Shown one piece after another: positions 1 through 6,933 of a DNA stretch of 19,323 nt. This DNA comes from JBBAFS01 sp041655255 (GTDB lineage: Bacteria > Spirochaetota > Spirochaetia > Sphaerochaetales > Sphaerochaetaceae): assembly GCA_041655255.1 (NCBI GenBank), contig JBBAFS010000029.1, forward strand, positions 1-19,323, in the 5' to 3' direction. The stretch's first letter is position 1, and the number at the start of each line of letters is the position of its first letter. A program made the position numbers and the translations under genes. Under the pieces are notes generated by a model. That model ran no database searches, was not told the origin of the DNA, and saw only the letters and a program-made list of their open reading frames with translations.

Positions 1-1
1 A

Positions 2-160
2 TTAGTACGTAGACTTATGTAATTGTGCTAAACATTGATTCACTAAAAGGGAGCATATATTAAGTTCAGTGGTTAGACAAAGTTGATTATTTTGGTGGGG
101 TGATTGTAATACTTTGTGAGCAAGGTGAGGTGTCTTAAGTGTTTCTCGCACTTTCCCCAT
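2..160 (-). CDS. Possible small hypothetical protein (52 aa)
   Basis: Not recognised. The frame is open from an ATG at 160 to a TAA at 2-4; an in-frame ATG at 199 would give 65 residues. The 160 start is preferred because a purine-rich Shine-Dalgarno stretch (GGAGGGGG) lies about 7 nt upstream of it. A strong promoter (TTGACA, 16 bp, TACAAT) points at it from 232-259. The predicted product starts MGKVRETLKTPHLAHKV, is polar with two Cys and several Gln and His, and has no signal peptide, membrane segment or known motif. It could be a genuine small protein, the remains of a longer gene, or chance openness in a small RNA. The promoter and ribosome site are what raise it above noise. Confidence 0.35.
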   Translation of the reverse strand: MGKVRETLKTPHLAHKVLQSPHQNNQLCLTTELNICSLLVNQCLAQLHKSTY

Positions 161-493
161 GTCTATTCCCCCTCCGAAGTCTTGATTGTAAAACAACATC
201 TAATTACTGAAAGACTTTGACTTATAATCCTATTGTATTACAATCCGACAGGTTGTCAACAAAAATATTCAACATTATGCACAACTGATGCATTCTAGCT
301 ATTTACTTACGCTGAAATAAATTAAAAATTTTCATCTGATAAATAATGAACATTTGAGAGATCTTGACTTATATATCAGCTTTGCCTGAAGATGATTAAG
401 AAGCAAAAAAGATGGAGGTGTTAAAACATTTCATCATTTAAAGTTTGAGCTTTGGTATGTACATGGACCTCAGAAAAGAGAGAAGACTTAGGA
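161..493. other. Intergenic region without a gene
   Basis: Apart from the leftward promoter at 232-259 I see no gene, tRNA or long repeat here. The stretch is AT-rich, contains short runs such as AAAAATTTT, and only tiny open frames on either strand (for example 10 codons from 392). No convincing terminator for the GntR gene ending at 494 is visible. Confidence 0.6.
232..259 (-). promoter_or_regulatory. Strong sigma70-type promoter with palindrome over the -10
   Basis: On the minus strand TTGACA (254-259) and TACAAT (232-237) are separated by 16 bp, the closest match to the vegetative consensus in the window. The -10 is half of a perfect dyad, ATTGTA-T-TACAAT (232-244), placed where a repressor would block RNA polymerase. 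It reads toward the small open frame at 2-160. Confidence 0.55.
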
Positions 494-1228
494 TTACGCC
501 TCTTCTCCCTCTCCTATTGAGATATTGTTAAATATTTTATAACTATCATGAATATGGGATCGATATGTTGCTAGTGTATCATCGTAGTTCCCCTCTTCAA
601 TCTTTTTAATAAGGAGTTTATGGCGATCCGGGCTAGTTTGGTAATACTCTTTATCATGATCGGCTGTGACCATCTCTTCACGAATTAAGTTATCAAGTGT
701 TCGGTAAATTGAGTTAAATAGTTCGTTGCGACATGCAGCAATGATATGTTGGTGAAAGCGATAATCGGCTTCAATCCGTCTCTCATAATCATTCAGTTTA
801 AGAGCCTCTTCCATCTTTTCTACTTCACTGTTGAGTTTGGCAACAACCTTATCTTTGAACTCTTGGTTGTCTTTGTGGTAAACGAGGATATACCACAGAC
901 CTTGTTGTTCCATAATGAGTCTAAACTCAAGAAGATCGTAAAAGTCATTATCACCTAATAAGATTGACCAGGTAAGTGCCTCTTTTGAGATATTTGCACT
1001 ATCGCAAATATAGGTCCCTCTTGGAACTCGAGATTCGAGTACCCCTAGGTGTTGAAATACCTTCATCGCCTCTCGAATAGAGGATCTCCCTATTTGAAAC
1101 TGTTCTGCCAGTTCATGCTCGGTGGGGAATTTATCTCCGGTCTTATATTGTCCTGATGCGATGAGATCTTTGATTCTCTCCATCGCTTGAGTCACTACGG
1201 TTTTTTGTCGAATTGGGCCAGCTGTCAT
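494..1228 (-). CDS. GntR-family (FadR/FCD subfamily) transcriptional regulator
   Basis: DNA-binding regulator of 244 residues. The N-terminal winged helix-turn-helix spans about residues 9-74, with the typical GDKFPTEHELAEQF and GRSSIREAM segments. The C-terminal all-helical FCD effector domain runs from about residue 98 to the end. It shows a DYRFHQHI segment (Asp-x3-His) and later His residues (in RHKLL and RSHIH) that usually form the metal/ligand site in this family. The ATG at 1228 is preferred over the in-frame TTG at 1240 because GGAG, 6 nt before the ATG, forms a ribosome site that includes that TTG. It diverges from the sugar ABC operon across about 280 bp, so it probably controls that operon and itself, often in response to a sugar acid or pathway intermediate. 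The family call is firm; the effector is unknown. Confidence 0.93.
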   Translation of the reverse strand: MTAGPIRQKTVVTQAMERIKDLIASGQYKTGDKFPTEHELAEQFQIGRSSIREAMKVFQHLGVLESRVPRGTYICDSANISKEALTWSILLGDNDFYDLLEFRLIMEQQGLWYILVYHKDNQEFKDKVVAKLNSEVEKMEEALKLNDYERRIEADYRFHQHIIAACRNELFNSIYRTLDNLIREEMVTADHDKEYYQTSPDRHKLLIKKIEEGNYDDTLATYRSHIHDSYKIFNNISIGEGEEA

Positions 1229-1366
1229 ACATCTCTCCAAAGTTTTAACTGTTTCATTGTCTGACTTTATTGCAAAGAAAGCAATAGCGAAATCTAAAAT
1301 AGTTCCATTTTTTATGTAATTTGACCTTTTTTTACTCTTATTTATAGGGCGCTTTCGTTTCTTCGG

Positions 1367-1376
1367 TGGTATACTT
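1367..1376. promoter_or_regulatory. Possible GntR/FCD operator half
   Basis: TGGTATACTT resembles the TGGTATACCA core bound by UxuR/ExuR-type FCD regulators (8 of 10 positions). It sits about 10 bp upstream of the putative -35 of the ABC operon and inside the region shared with the divergent GntR gene. This is a single short match, so it is suggestive only. Confidence 0.25.
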
Positions 1377-1385
1377 CTTTATATC

Positions 1386-1414
1386 TTGACAAATCGCAAA
1401 AGCGATGCGATGAT
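1386..1414 (+). promoter_or_regulatory. Putative promoter of the sugar ABC operon
   Basis: A perfect TTGACA (1386-1391) is followed after 17 bp by GATGAT (1409-1414, 4 of 6 to TATAAT), predicting initiation near 1421 and a leader of about 90 nt. The weak -10 suits a promoter needing activation or derepression. Confidence 0.5.
1393..1406. promoter_or_regulatory. Inverted repeat in promoter spacer
   Basis: ATCGC-AAAA-GCGAT is a perfect 5-bp dyad lying between the -35 and -10 boxes of the putative operon promoter. A protein bound here would occlude polymerase. It does not match the LacI-type site next to it, so it may serve the divergent GntR regulator or be coincidental. Confidence 0.3.
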
Positions 1415-1419
1415 TTTTG

Positions 1420-1433
1420 TGATAACGTTTTCA
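1420..1433. promoter_or_regulatory. LacI-family operator
   Basis: TGATAACGTTTTCA is a near-perfect palindrome (half-sites TGATAAC and TGAAAAC) with the central CG and AACGTT core typical of LacI/GalR operators. It covers the predicted transcription start of the ABC operon, a classical repression position. The operon ends with its own LacI-family gene (6934-7938), whose recognition helix (VSVSTVSRVMN) fits CG-centred operators. No second comparable copy was noticed in the window. Confidence 0.7.
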
Positions 1434-1511
1434 AAGTTTGTTGGAGTTAGTTTCGTCTTTAGTCTTGTATTCGACAAACTCTACTACTATGAAAAGTAAA
1501 ATGGAGTGAAC

Positions 1512-3017
1512 ATGAGTACTACTGATAAGTATCAACTGGAGCTCAAGGATATTCGAAAAGAATACCCTGGAGTCTTAGCACTCGATGATGTAACGATGAA
1601 CGTTGTTAAGGGACAAGTCCATGGTCTTGTGGGAGAGAACGGAGCTGGAAAATCTACGTTAATTAAGGTATTAGCAGGAGCTCACGCTCCCGATAGTGGT
1701 ACTATTATCTTTGAAGGTGAATCTTACCCCTCATTGACTCCACACCAAGCAATGGAACTCGGTATTGCATGTATCTACCAAGAGCTGAACCAAGTTAACT
1801 ACATGACCGTAACTGAGAATATCTTCTTAGGTCGGGAGCTCATCAAAGGATCAAAGTTTTTAGACCTCGCTGAACAAAGACGCCTTACTCGTGAAGTGCT
1901 TAAAGAGTTCAACTTAGATATTGACCCCGATACACAACTTGGCTTACTGGGAGTCGGACGACGCCAACTCGTTGAAATTTGTAAAGCTGTTCAAGCTGAA
2001 GCAAGAATCATCATCATGGATGAGCCCACAGCCTCTTTAAGTGAAAAAGAGACTGGAGAGCTTTTTAAAATTGTTGAAAAACTGAAAGCAAAAGGAGTTA
2101 CGATGATTTACATCTCTCACCGACTCGATGAGGTGAAGATGTTATGTGACTCTCTTACTGTGTTACGAGACGGTGTTGTTGTAGCGAATCGAACTATCGA
2201 CGAAGTTACAGTTGATGACATTGTAAAGCTGATGGTTGGCCGAGAAATCACCAACAAATACCCCAAAGTGAAAACAACAATTGGAGAACCGATGCTTGAG
2301 GTCAAAGGTCTCTCTTATTCCAACGTGTACAAAGATATCAGTTTTACAGTTCATGCCGGGGAAATTTTAGGTGTTTCAGGCTTAGTTGGAGCAGGAAGAA
2401 CTGAAACCATACGAGGCCTTACTGGAGCAGATCCAATCGATTCAGGAGAGATTTTTGTTCAAGGGAAAAAGGTAAACATTAAACACCCTCGTGACTCAAT
2501 TCGCCATGGTATCGCTTTTTTAACTGAAGATCGAAAAGGACAGGGGTTAGTATTACTTCAAACAGTTGAATTTAATACAACCTTAGTCGACTTAAAACAA
2601 TTTCAGAAACGAAAATTCTTTATTGATTTAGCTCATATGAAAAAAAGAGCACAAGACATGGTAAAAAGTCTCCGTATCAAAGTGCCAGATATTCAAACCC
2701 TCGCTCGACAACTCAGTGGTGGAAACCAACAAAAAGTTGTCTTAGCAAAGTGGTTATTAACTGAAGCAGATATCTTCATCTTTGATGAACCAACTCGAGG
2801 AATCGACGTTGGTGCTAAAATTGAAGTGTATAACCTGATGAATGATCTTGTCTCTCGAGGCAAGGCTATCATAATGATTAGTAGTGAAATGGATGAGTGT
2901 ATGGGAATGGCTGATCGTATTATCGTTTTCCATGAAGGAAAGTTGATGGGAGAATTGGACCGACCCGACTTCTCAGATGAAAAAATTATGTACGCAGCAA
3001 GCGGTTACGCTATTTAA
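1512..3017 (+). CDS. Sugar ABC transporter, tandem ATP-binding protein (RbsA/MglA type)
   Basis: Cytoplasmic energising subunit of a CUT2-type sugar importer, 501 residues, the usual length for fused double ATPases. The first domain has Walker A (GENGAGKST, 41-49), a degenerate signature (GVGRRQLVEI, around 148-156) and Walker B (IIIMDEP, 167-172). The second domain has the degenerate Walker A usual in this family (GLVGAGRTE, 290-298), an intact LSGGNQQ signature (401-407) and FIFDEPTRGID. The ATG at 1512 is chosen because GGAG lies 5 nt upstream; an in-frame GTG at 1506 overlaps that site. It is the first gene of the operon, followed after 12 bp by the dehydrogenase. The transporter type is clear; the sugar is not. 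Confidence 0.95.
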   Translation: MSTTDKYQLELKDIRKEYPGVLALDDVTMNVVKGQVHGLVGENGAGKSTLIKVLAGAHAPDSGTIIFEGESYPSLTPHQAMELGIACIYQELNQVNYMTVTENIFLGRELIKGSKFLDLAEQRRLTREVLKEFNLDIDPDTQLGLLGVGRRQLVEICKAVQAEARIIIMDEPTASLSEKETGELFKIVEKLKAKGVTMIYISHRLDEVKMLCDSLTVLRDGVVVANRTIDEVTVDDIVKLMVGREITNKYPKVKTTIGEPMLEVKGLSYSNVYKDISFTVHAGEILGVSGLVGAGRTETIRGLTGADPIDSGEIFVQGKKVNIKHPRDSIRHGIAFLTEDRKGQGLVLLQTVEFNTTLVDLKQFQKRKFFIDLAHMKKRAQDMVKSLRIKVPDIQTLARQLSGGNQQKVVLAKWLLTEADIFIFDEPTRGIDVGAKIEVYNLMNDLVSRGKAIIMISSEMDECMGMADRIIVFHEGKLMGELDRPDFSDEKIMYAASGYAI

Positions 3018-3029
3018 AGGAGATCTTCT

Positions 3030-4028
3030 ATGAAAAAACTACGTTGTGGCGCAATCGGGCTGGGTCGTCTTGGTCTGAGACACGCTTTAAATATTGCTCA
3101 AGTGCCACAAGCACAATTAGTTGCTGTGAGTGATGTGTCTCAAGGTTCTCTTGATCGATTTACACAATACTACGCAGATGTAGATACCTACCTCAATTAT
3201 GAAGAACTTCTTAGTCGAGATGATATCGATGCAGTGGTCATTACCACCAGTACTTCGACTCACGCTGAAGTCTTACGTAAAGCTATTGAAGCTAAAAAGG
3301 CAATCTTTTTAGAAAAACCTATTAGCTTGGATGTTCAAGAGGCTCGAGAGCTTACCGCTTTAGCTGAAAAAACAAACTCATTTGTTCAACTCGGTTTTAT
3401 GAGGAGATTTGATACATCATACGCTCAAGCTAAAGAGCTTATCGACAGTGGAGCTATTGGCTCTCCTGTCTCCTTTGTCGGCATTAGCCGTGATCCGGGA
3501 GCCCCTCCTTTAGAATTCATTCCAGGGAGTGGCGGAATTGTGATGGATCTTTCTGTCCACGATCTCGATTTAGCGAGATGGTTTTTAGAAAGTGAAGTAA
3601 CTGAAGTATATGCTAGAGCAGCAGTAGTCCGATTTGAAGAGATTGGAAAAGCTGGAGATTTCGACCATGTCGATATCTCACTCACCTTTGCAAATGGCAA
3701 AGTGGGATCTTTAGAGAGTAGTCGAAACAGCCAATACGGGTACGATGTACGTACCGAAGTTGTCTGTAGTGACGGAGCTGTTCAAATTGGACGTGTTCAT
3801 GATAACGGGTTAACTGTTTTACTTCCTCAAGCTCTAGAGCAACATCCCGTTCCTGGATTTTTAGAGAGATTCGAAAAAGCATATGCTGCTGAAATAGAGG
3901 CCTTTGTCTTAGATGTATTAGCAAACAAAGAGCCACGAATAACCTTACAAGATGGTGTGAAAGCAATGGAGATTGCTGAAGCAGCAAATGAATCATTAAA
4001 AACAAATAAGCCTGTGAAATTACGGTAA
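3030..4028 (+). CDS. Gfo/Idh/MocA oxidoreductase, inositol 2-dehydrogenase-like
   Basis: NAD(P)-dependent oxidoreductase of 332 residues. The Rossmann fold starts at once, with the dinucleotide loop GLGRLG (10-15). The family hallmark EKP (95-97) supplies the catalytic Lys96, and DLSVHD gives Asp173 and His177. This is the Lys/Asp/His triad, with spacing close to that of Bacillus IolG. The segment GFMRRFD near 122-128 is also typical of inositol dehydrogenase-like members. It likely oxidises one hydroxyl of a cyclitol or sugar to a ketone. A good AAAGGAG ribosome site precedes the ATG. The gene is inserted between the transporter ATPase and permease, which ties its substrate to the importer. 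Myo-inositol, another inositol isomer or a hexose are all possible, so I do not assign iolG. Confidence 0.88.
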   Translation: MKKLRCGAIGLGRLGLRHALNIAQVPQAQLVAVSDVSQGSLDRFTQYYADVDTYLNYEELLSRDDIDAVVITTSTSTHAEVLRKAIEAKKAIFLEKPISLDVQEARELTALAEKTNSFVQLGFMRRFDTSYAQAKELIDSGAIGSPVSFVGISRDPGAPPLEFIPGSGGIVMDLSVHDLDLARWFLESEVTEVYARAAVVRFEEIGKAGDFDHVDISLTFANGKVGSLESSRNSQYGYDVRTEVVCSDGAVQIGRVHDNGLTVLLPQALEQHPVPGFLERFEKAYAAEIEAFVLDVLANKEPRITLQDGVKAMEIAEAANESLKTNKPVKLR

Positions 4029-4041
4029 AAAGGGAAGAGAA

Positions 4042-5064
4042 ATGGATAAAAAACAAGATGATTTAACACAACCAACCATTGTGGAAGATGTATCAGTCGA
4101 AGAAATGAAAGAGCAAGAGACGAAGTTAAAAAGAAGAGGGAGCTTAGGAATTATTTTAAGCCTTTTTGTACTCAGTGCTATTATTGCTATCCTCTCTCCA
4201 CGGTTTCTTACCGTCTCTAACTTAACAAACGTATTAAGTCAGGCGACTGTAAGTGCTGTTATTAGTGTAGGAGAGTTCTTAGCTATTTTGACTGCTGGAA
4301 TTGACCTCTCTATTGGTTCAATTTTAGCTATTTCAATTATGATGCTCGGAATCTTTGCTAAGAATATGGCAATGAATCCACTATTGGCAATTTTACTTGC
4401 ATTGGCCGTTGGAACACTTATTGGATTCTTTAATGGAATCCTCCTTACAAAACTTCGTCTCCCCCACCCCTTTATCTCGACAATGGGAACGAAAATGATT
4501 GGTCGTGGCTTAGCATTAGCAGTGACTGCTGCTCGACCAATTAGCGGATTTGCTAACTCAATTACCTTTTTAGGAGGAAGCTCTGTTGGACCAATTCCCG
4601 CAAGCATAATTTTAGTAGCGATTGTCTATGCTGTTATGTTTGTCTTTATGAAACATACAGCAACAGGACGTCATATCTACGCTGTGGGAGGAAACGTTGA
4701 AGCAAGTCGACTCAGTGGAATTAACGTCCATAAAGTCCTTCTTATTGTCTACTCACTCAGTGGTTTCTTTGCAGCTTTAGCTGGCTTGTTACTCGTTGGT
4801 CGAGTAAATGCAGCATATCCATTAGCAGGAACTGATTATGAAACGGACGCAATTGCCGCTGTTATTATTGGTGGAGCCTCATTTGCAGGAGGAGTTGGTA
4901 AGATCCTCAATACCATTATCGGTGTACTCATTATCGCTGTCCTTCGTAACGGCTTGAACTTATTGAACGTCGATAGTGCGTATCAAACAGTTGCTATTGG
5001 TGTGGTTATTATCTTAGCGGTCTATTTAGACGTAGTTCGACAAAAGTCGTCCTCCGTCCATTAA
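4042..5064 (+). CDS. Sugar ABC transporter permease (RbsC type, BPD_transp_2)
   Basis: Inner-membrane permease of a CUT2 importer, 340 residues. It has a charged cytoplasmic N-terminus of about 37 residues, then roughly ten hydrophobic segments. Family landmarks include GEFLAILTAGIDLSIGS in the second or third segment, the loop HTATGRHIYAVGGN followed by EASRLSGI (the coupling region touching the ATPase), and YETDAIAAVIIGGASFAGG near the C-terminus. These match the RbsC/AraH/XylH group. AAAGGGA precedes the ATG, 13 bp after the dehydrogenase stop. It should work as a homodimer with the ATPase at 1512 and the binding protein at 5130. The N-terminal extension is somewhat longer than in RbsC. 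Confidence 0.94.
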   Translation: MDKKQDDLTQPTIVEDVSVEEMKEQETKLKRRGSLGIILSLFVLSAIIAILSPRFLTVSNLTNVLSQATVSAVISVGEFLAILTAGIDLSIGSILAISIMMLGIFAKNMAMNPLLAILLALAVGTLIGFFNGILLTKLRLPHPFISTMGTKMIGRGLALAVTAARPISGFANSITFLGGSSVGPIPASIILVAIVYAVMFVFMKHTATGRHIYAVGGNVEASRLSGINVHKVLLIVYSLSGFFAALAGLLLVGRVNAAYPLAGTDYETDAIAAVIIGGASFAGGVGKILNTIIGVLIIAVLRNGLNLLNVDSAYQTVAIGVVIILAVYLDVVRQKSSSVH

Positions 5065-5073
5065 TAGGTATCT

Positions 5074-5092
5074 AGAGAGGTTTATCCTCTCT
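5074..5092 (+). promoter_or_regulatory. Intercistronic stem-loop between permease and binding protein
   Basis: AGAGAGG-TTTAT-CCTCTCT forms a perfect 7-bp stem with a 5-nt loop, starting 10 nt after the permease stop and lacking a U-tract. Such hairpins often protect the highly expressed binding-protein message from decay or act as partial terminators. Role inferred from position. Confidence 0.6.
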
Positions 5093-5129
5093 TGTATTCT
5101 CAATTTTCATGACCAGTTAGGAGGTATAC

Positions 5130-6074
5130 ATGAAAAAACGAGTAGTTTTATTGTTAGTCCTAGTACTAGTTGCTAGCGGTGTTGTTTTTGCTCAAGGGCA
5201 AAAAGCAGCATCAGATCAAATGGAAGTTGCCATGGTTCTTAAAACTCTTAGTAGTGAATACTGGCAGCGTGTTGTTAATGGTGCTGAAGATGCAGCTAAA
5301 GAGCTTGGTGTTAAGTTAATTAAACTTGGCCCACCCACTGAGGATGCTGTTGAACAACAAATTAACATGGTTCAAGACGCTCTTACTGCAAATCCTGCAG
5401 CATTAGTGTTCTCACCTTCACAGCCCCCCACAGCTGTTGGTGTATTGAACAATGCAAAAGCAAAAGGTATTCCAGTCATCTTAGTTGACACCCCAATGGA
5501 AGCAGGTTTCACAAACTATGATACCTTCATTGGAACTGAAAACTACGACGCTGGTGTTGCTGGTGCAAAAGCCATGATTGATGCATTAGGCAAATCAAGT
5601 GGAACAGCTGTGGTCATCGAAGGTGCTCCTGGAAACCCAACCACCACAACTCGTGCTGACGGTGCAGAAGATACCCTTAGAAAAGCTGGTTACACCATTG
5701 TTGCTCGACAACCTGGATTTAGTGATCGTAACACTGCTTACAACGTCATGCAAAACGTCCTTCAAGCTAACAAGAGTGTAGACATTGTATTCTGTTCAAA
5801 CGACGAGATGGCTTTAGGTGCTTTACAAGCTCTTCAACAAGCTAACGTAAAAGCTCTTGTTCTCGGAACTGACGGAAACAAAACTGCCTTAGAGTCAATC
5901 TTAGAAGATGGCCTCTTTGGAACCGCAGCTCAGAAACCTGAGATGATGGGTTACCTTGGAGTTGTAAACGCAGTGAAAGCTGCTAATGGTGAAAAAATTG
6001 ATATTCGAATCGACAGTGGAGTCGACATCATCACCAAAGCAAATGCACAAGCTGCTTTAGACGCTCTTCAATAA
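5130..6074 (+). CDS. Sugar ABC transporter periplasmic binding protein (RbsB type)
   Basis: Solute receptor of the importer, 314 residues. The N-terminus MKKRVVLLLVLVLVAS...VVFA is a Sec signal peptide with probable cleavage after Ala21. There is no lipobox Cys, so it should be free in the periplasm rather than a lipoprotein. The mature part is a type I periplasmic binding fold (Peripla_BP_4): VAMVLKTLSSEYWQRVVNGAE opens it, with VFSPSQPP, IPVILVDTP, the EGAPGNPTTTTRADG stretch and FCSNDEMALGALQAL following. The ribosome site AGGAGGT is the best in the window (full anti-SD match, 4 nt spacing), consistent with high expression. It is bracketed by stem-loops at 5074-5092 and 6089-6117. Specificity cannot be read by eye. 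Confidence 0.95.
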   Translation: MKKRVVLLLVLVLVASGVVFAQGQKAASDQMEVAMVLKTLSSEYWQRVVNGAEDAAKELGVKLIKLGPPTEDAVEQQINMVQDALTANPAALVFSPSQPPTAVGVLNNAKAKGIPVILVDTPMEAGFTNYDTFIGTENYDAGVAGAKAMIDALGKSSGTAVVIEGAPGNPTTTTRADGAEDTLRKAGYTIVARQPGFSDRNTAYNVMQNVLQANKSVDIVFCSNDEMALGALQALQQANVKALVLGTDGNKTALESILEDGLFGTAAQKPEMMGYLGVVNAVKAANGEKIDIRIDSGVDIITKANAQAALDALQ

Positions 6075-6088
6075 GAACATCTACTATA

Positions 6089-6117
6089 GTGGGGGCCAAC
6101 ACTGGCCCCTACTTTTT
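6089..6117 (+). terminator. Rho-independent terminator inside the operon
   Basis: GTGGGGGCCA-ACAC-TGGCCCCTAC forms a 10-bp GC-rich stem (one G-T pair) with a 4-nt loop, followed directly by TTTTT. It lies between the binding-protein stop and the isomerase start with no room for a new promoter, so it probably terminates part of the transcripts and lowers isomerase and lacI output. Confidence 0.85.
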
Positions 6118-6130
6118 ATATGGAGGATTT

Positions 6131-6922
6131 ATGTTAACGTTCAGCGCAAATATTGAGATGCTTTTTCCCACAATCCCTTTTTACGATCGCTTTGCAATCA
6201 GTAAAACATCTGGTTTTGATGAAGTTGAGTTTTGGTCTTGGGAGAATAAAGATTTACAACGTATCGATGAACTTTCTAAAGAACATAATCTTCCGATTTC
6301 GACTATCAGTGGCGATGCTTCAGATTATGCCTTATGTGATGATTCTCATATGAAAGGGTACATCGATTATGCCCGTGCTTCTATTGAAGCAGCCAAAAAA
6401 ATTGGGTCTCCTAAGATTGTACTTCACTCAAACGCTCTTGATGAGCAAGGCCAAGTAATTGATACCTATAATGAAGTCCCCTCTTATCGGCTTTTTATGA
6501 ATATGGCTAAAACCCTCTTAGCATTAGCTCCATATGCCGAAAAAGAGAACATTATGTGTGTCGTTGAACCACTGAATATCCATGTAGACCATGTTGGTAA
6601 TTTTTTACAAAGTGTTGATCAAGGAGGCCATCTTATTCAGGTGGTAAACTCTCCTAAGATCAAGGTGTTGTATGATATGTACCACATGCACATTAATAAT
6701 GGAAACTTGATTCCCAATTTTTATACGTGGCAAGAAGAAATTGGTCATATCCACATTGCCGACTCCCCGGGTCGACATGAACCAGGAACTGGTGAGATTA
6801 ATTATCACAATATCTGTAATGAATTAATCAAAGCTCAGTATCGTGGTGTTGTTGCCTTTGAATTATCTCCCAAAAATACCTACCAAGAAGCTGTTCAAGC
6901 TATTATGGCACTCCCCCATTAA
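6131..6922 (+). CDS. TIM-barrel sugar isomerase/epimerase, hydroxypyruvate isomerase (Hyi)-like
   Basis: Protein of 263 residues in the xylose-isomerase-like TIM-barrel (AP_endonuc_2) superfamily. The metal and catalytic positions are visible: Glu146 in VVEPLN, Asp182 and His185 in YDMYHMH, His208 in HIHIA, the Hyi hallmark GRHEPGTGEINY at about 214-225, and Glu244 in FELSP. Hyi-like proteins isomerise small hydroxy-keto acids, while relatives epimerise keto-sugars or inosose. Next to a dehydrogenase, it may rearrange the keto product. ATG at 6131 is chosen because GGAGG precedes it; an upstream in-frame GTG at 6089 would lie inside the terminator. The spacing to the lacI gene is 11 bp, so they are co-transcribed. 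Superfamily firm, reaction uncertain. Confidence 0.85.
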   Translation: MLTFSANIEMLFPTIPFYDRFAISKTSGFDEVEFWSWENKDLQRIDELSKEHNLPISTISGDASDYALCDDSHMKGYIDYARASIEAAKKIGSPKIVLHSNALDEQGQVIDTYNEVPSYRLFMNMAKTLLALAPYAEKENIMCVVEPLNIHVDHVGNFLQSVDQGGHLIQVVNSPKIKVLYDMYHMHINNGNLIPNFYTWQEEIGHIHIADSPGRHEPGTGEINYHNICNELIKAQYRGVVAFELSPKNTYQEAVQAIMALPH

Positions 6923-6933
6923 GGAATAGAGCT

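Noticed and set aside
1434..1505. Riboswitch or attenuator in the roughly 90-nt leader of the ABC operon
   Set aside because: Only a 7-bp repeat (AGTTTGT/ACAAACT) with a long loop is visible, with no known riboswitch core or terminator stem.
3682..4056. 124-codon minus-strand open frame over the end of the dehydrogenase gene
   Set aside because: Antisense to a well-conserved oxidoreductase and lacking promoter or ribosome site.
4239..4607. 122-codon minus-strand open frame inside the permease gene
   Set aside because: Exact antisense of conserved permease segments; composition is typical of a shadow and no start signal is seen.
6089..6130. Upstream GTG start for the Hyi-like protein
   Set aside because: It would place the first 14 codons in a strong terminator hairpin; ATG 6131 has GGAGG in front and matches the family N-terminus.
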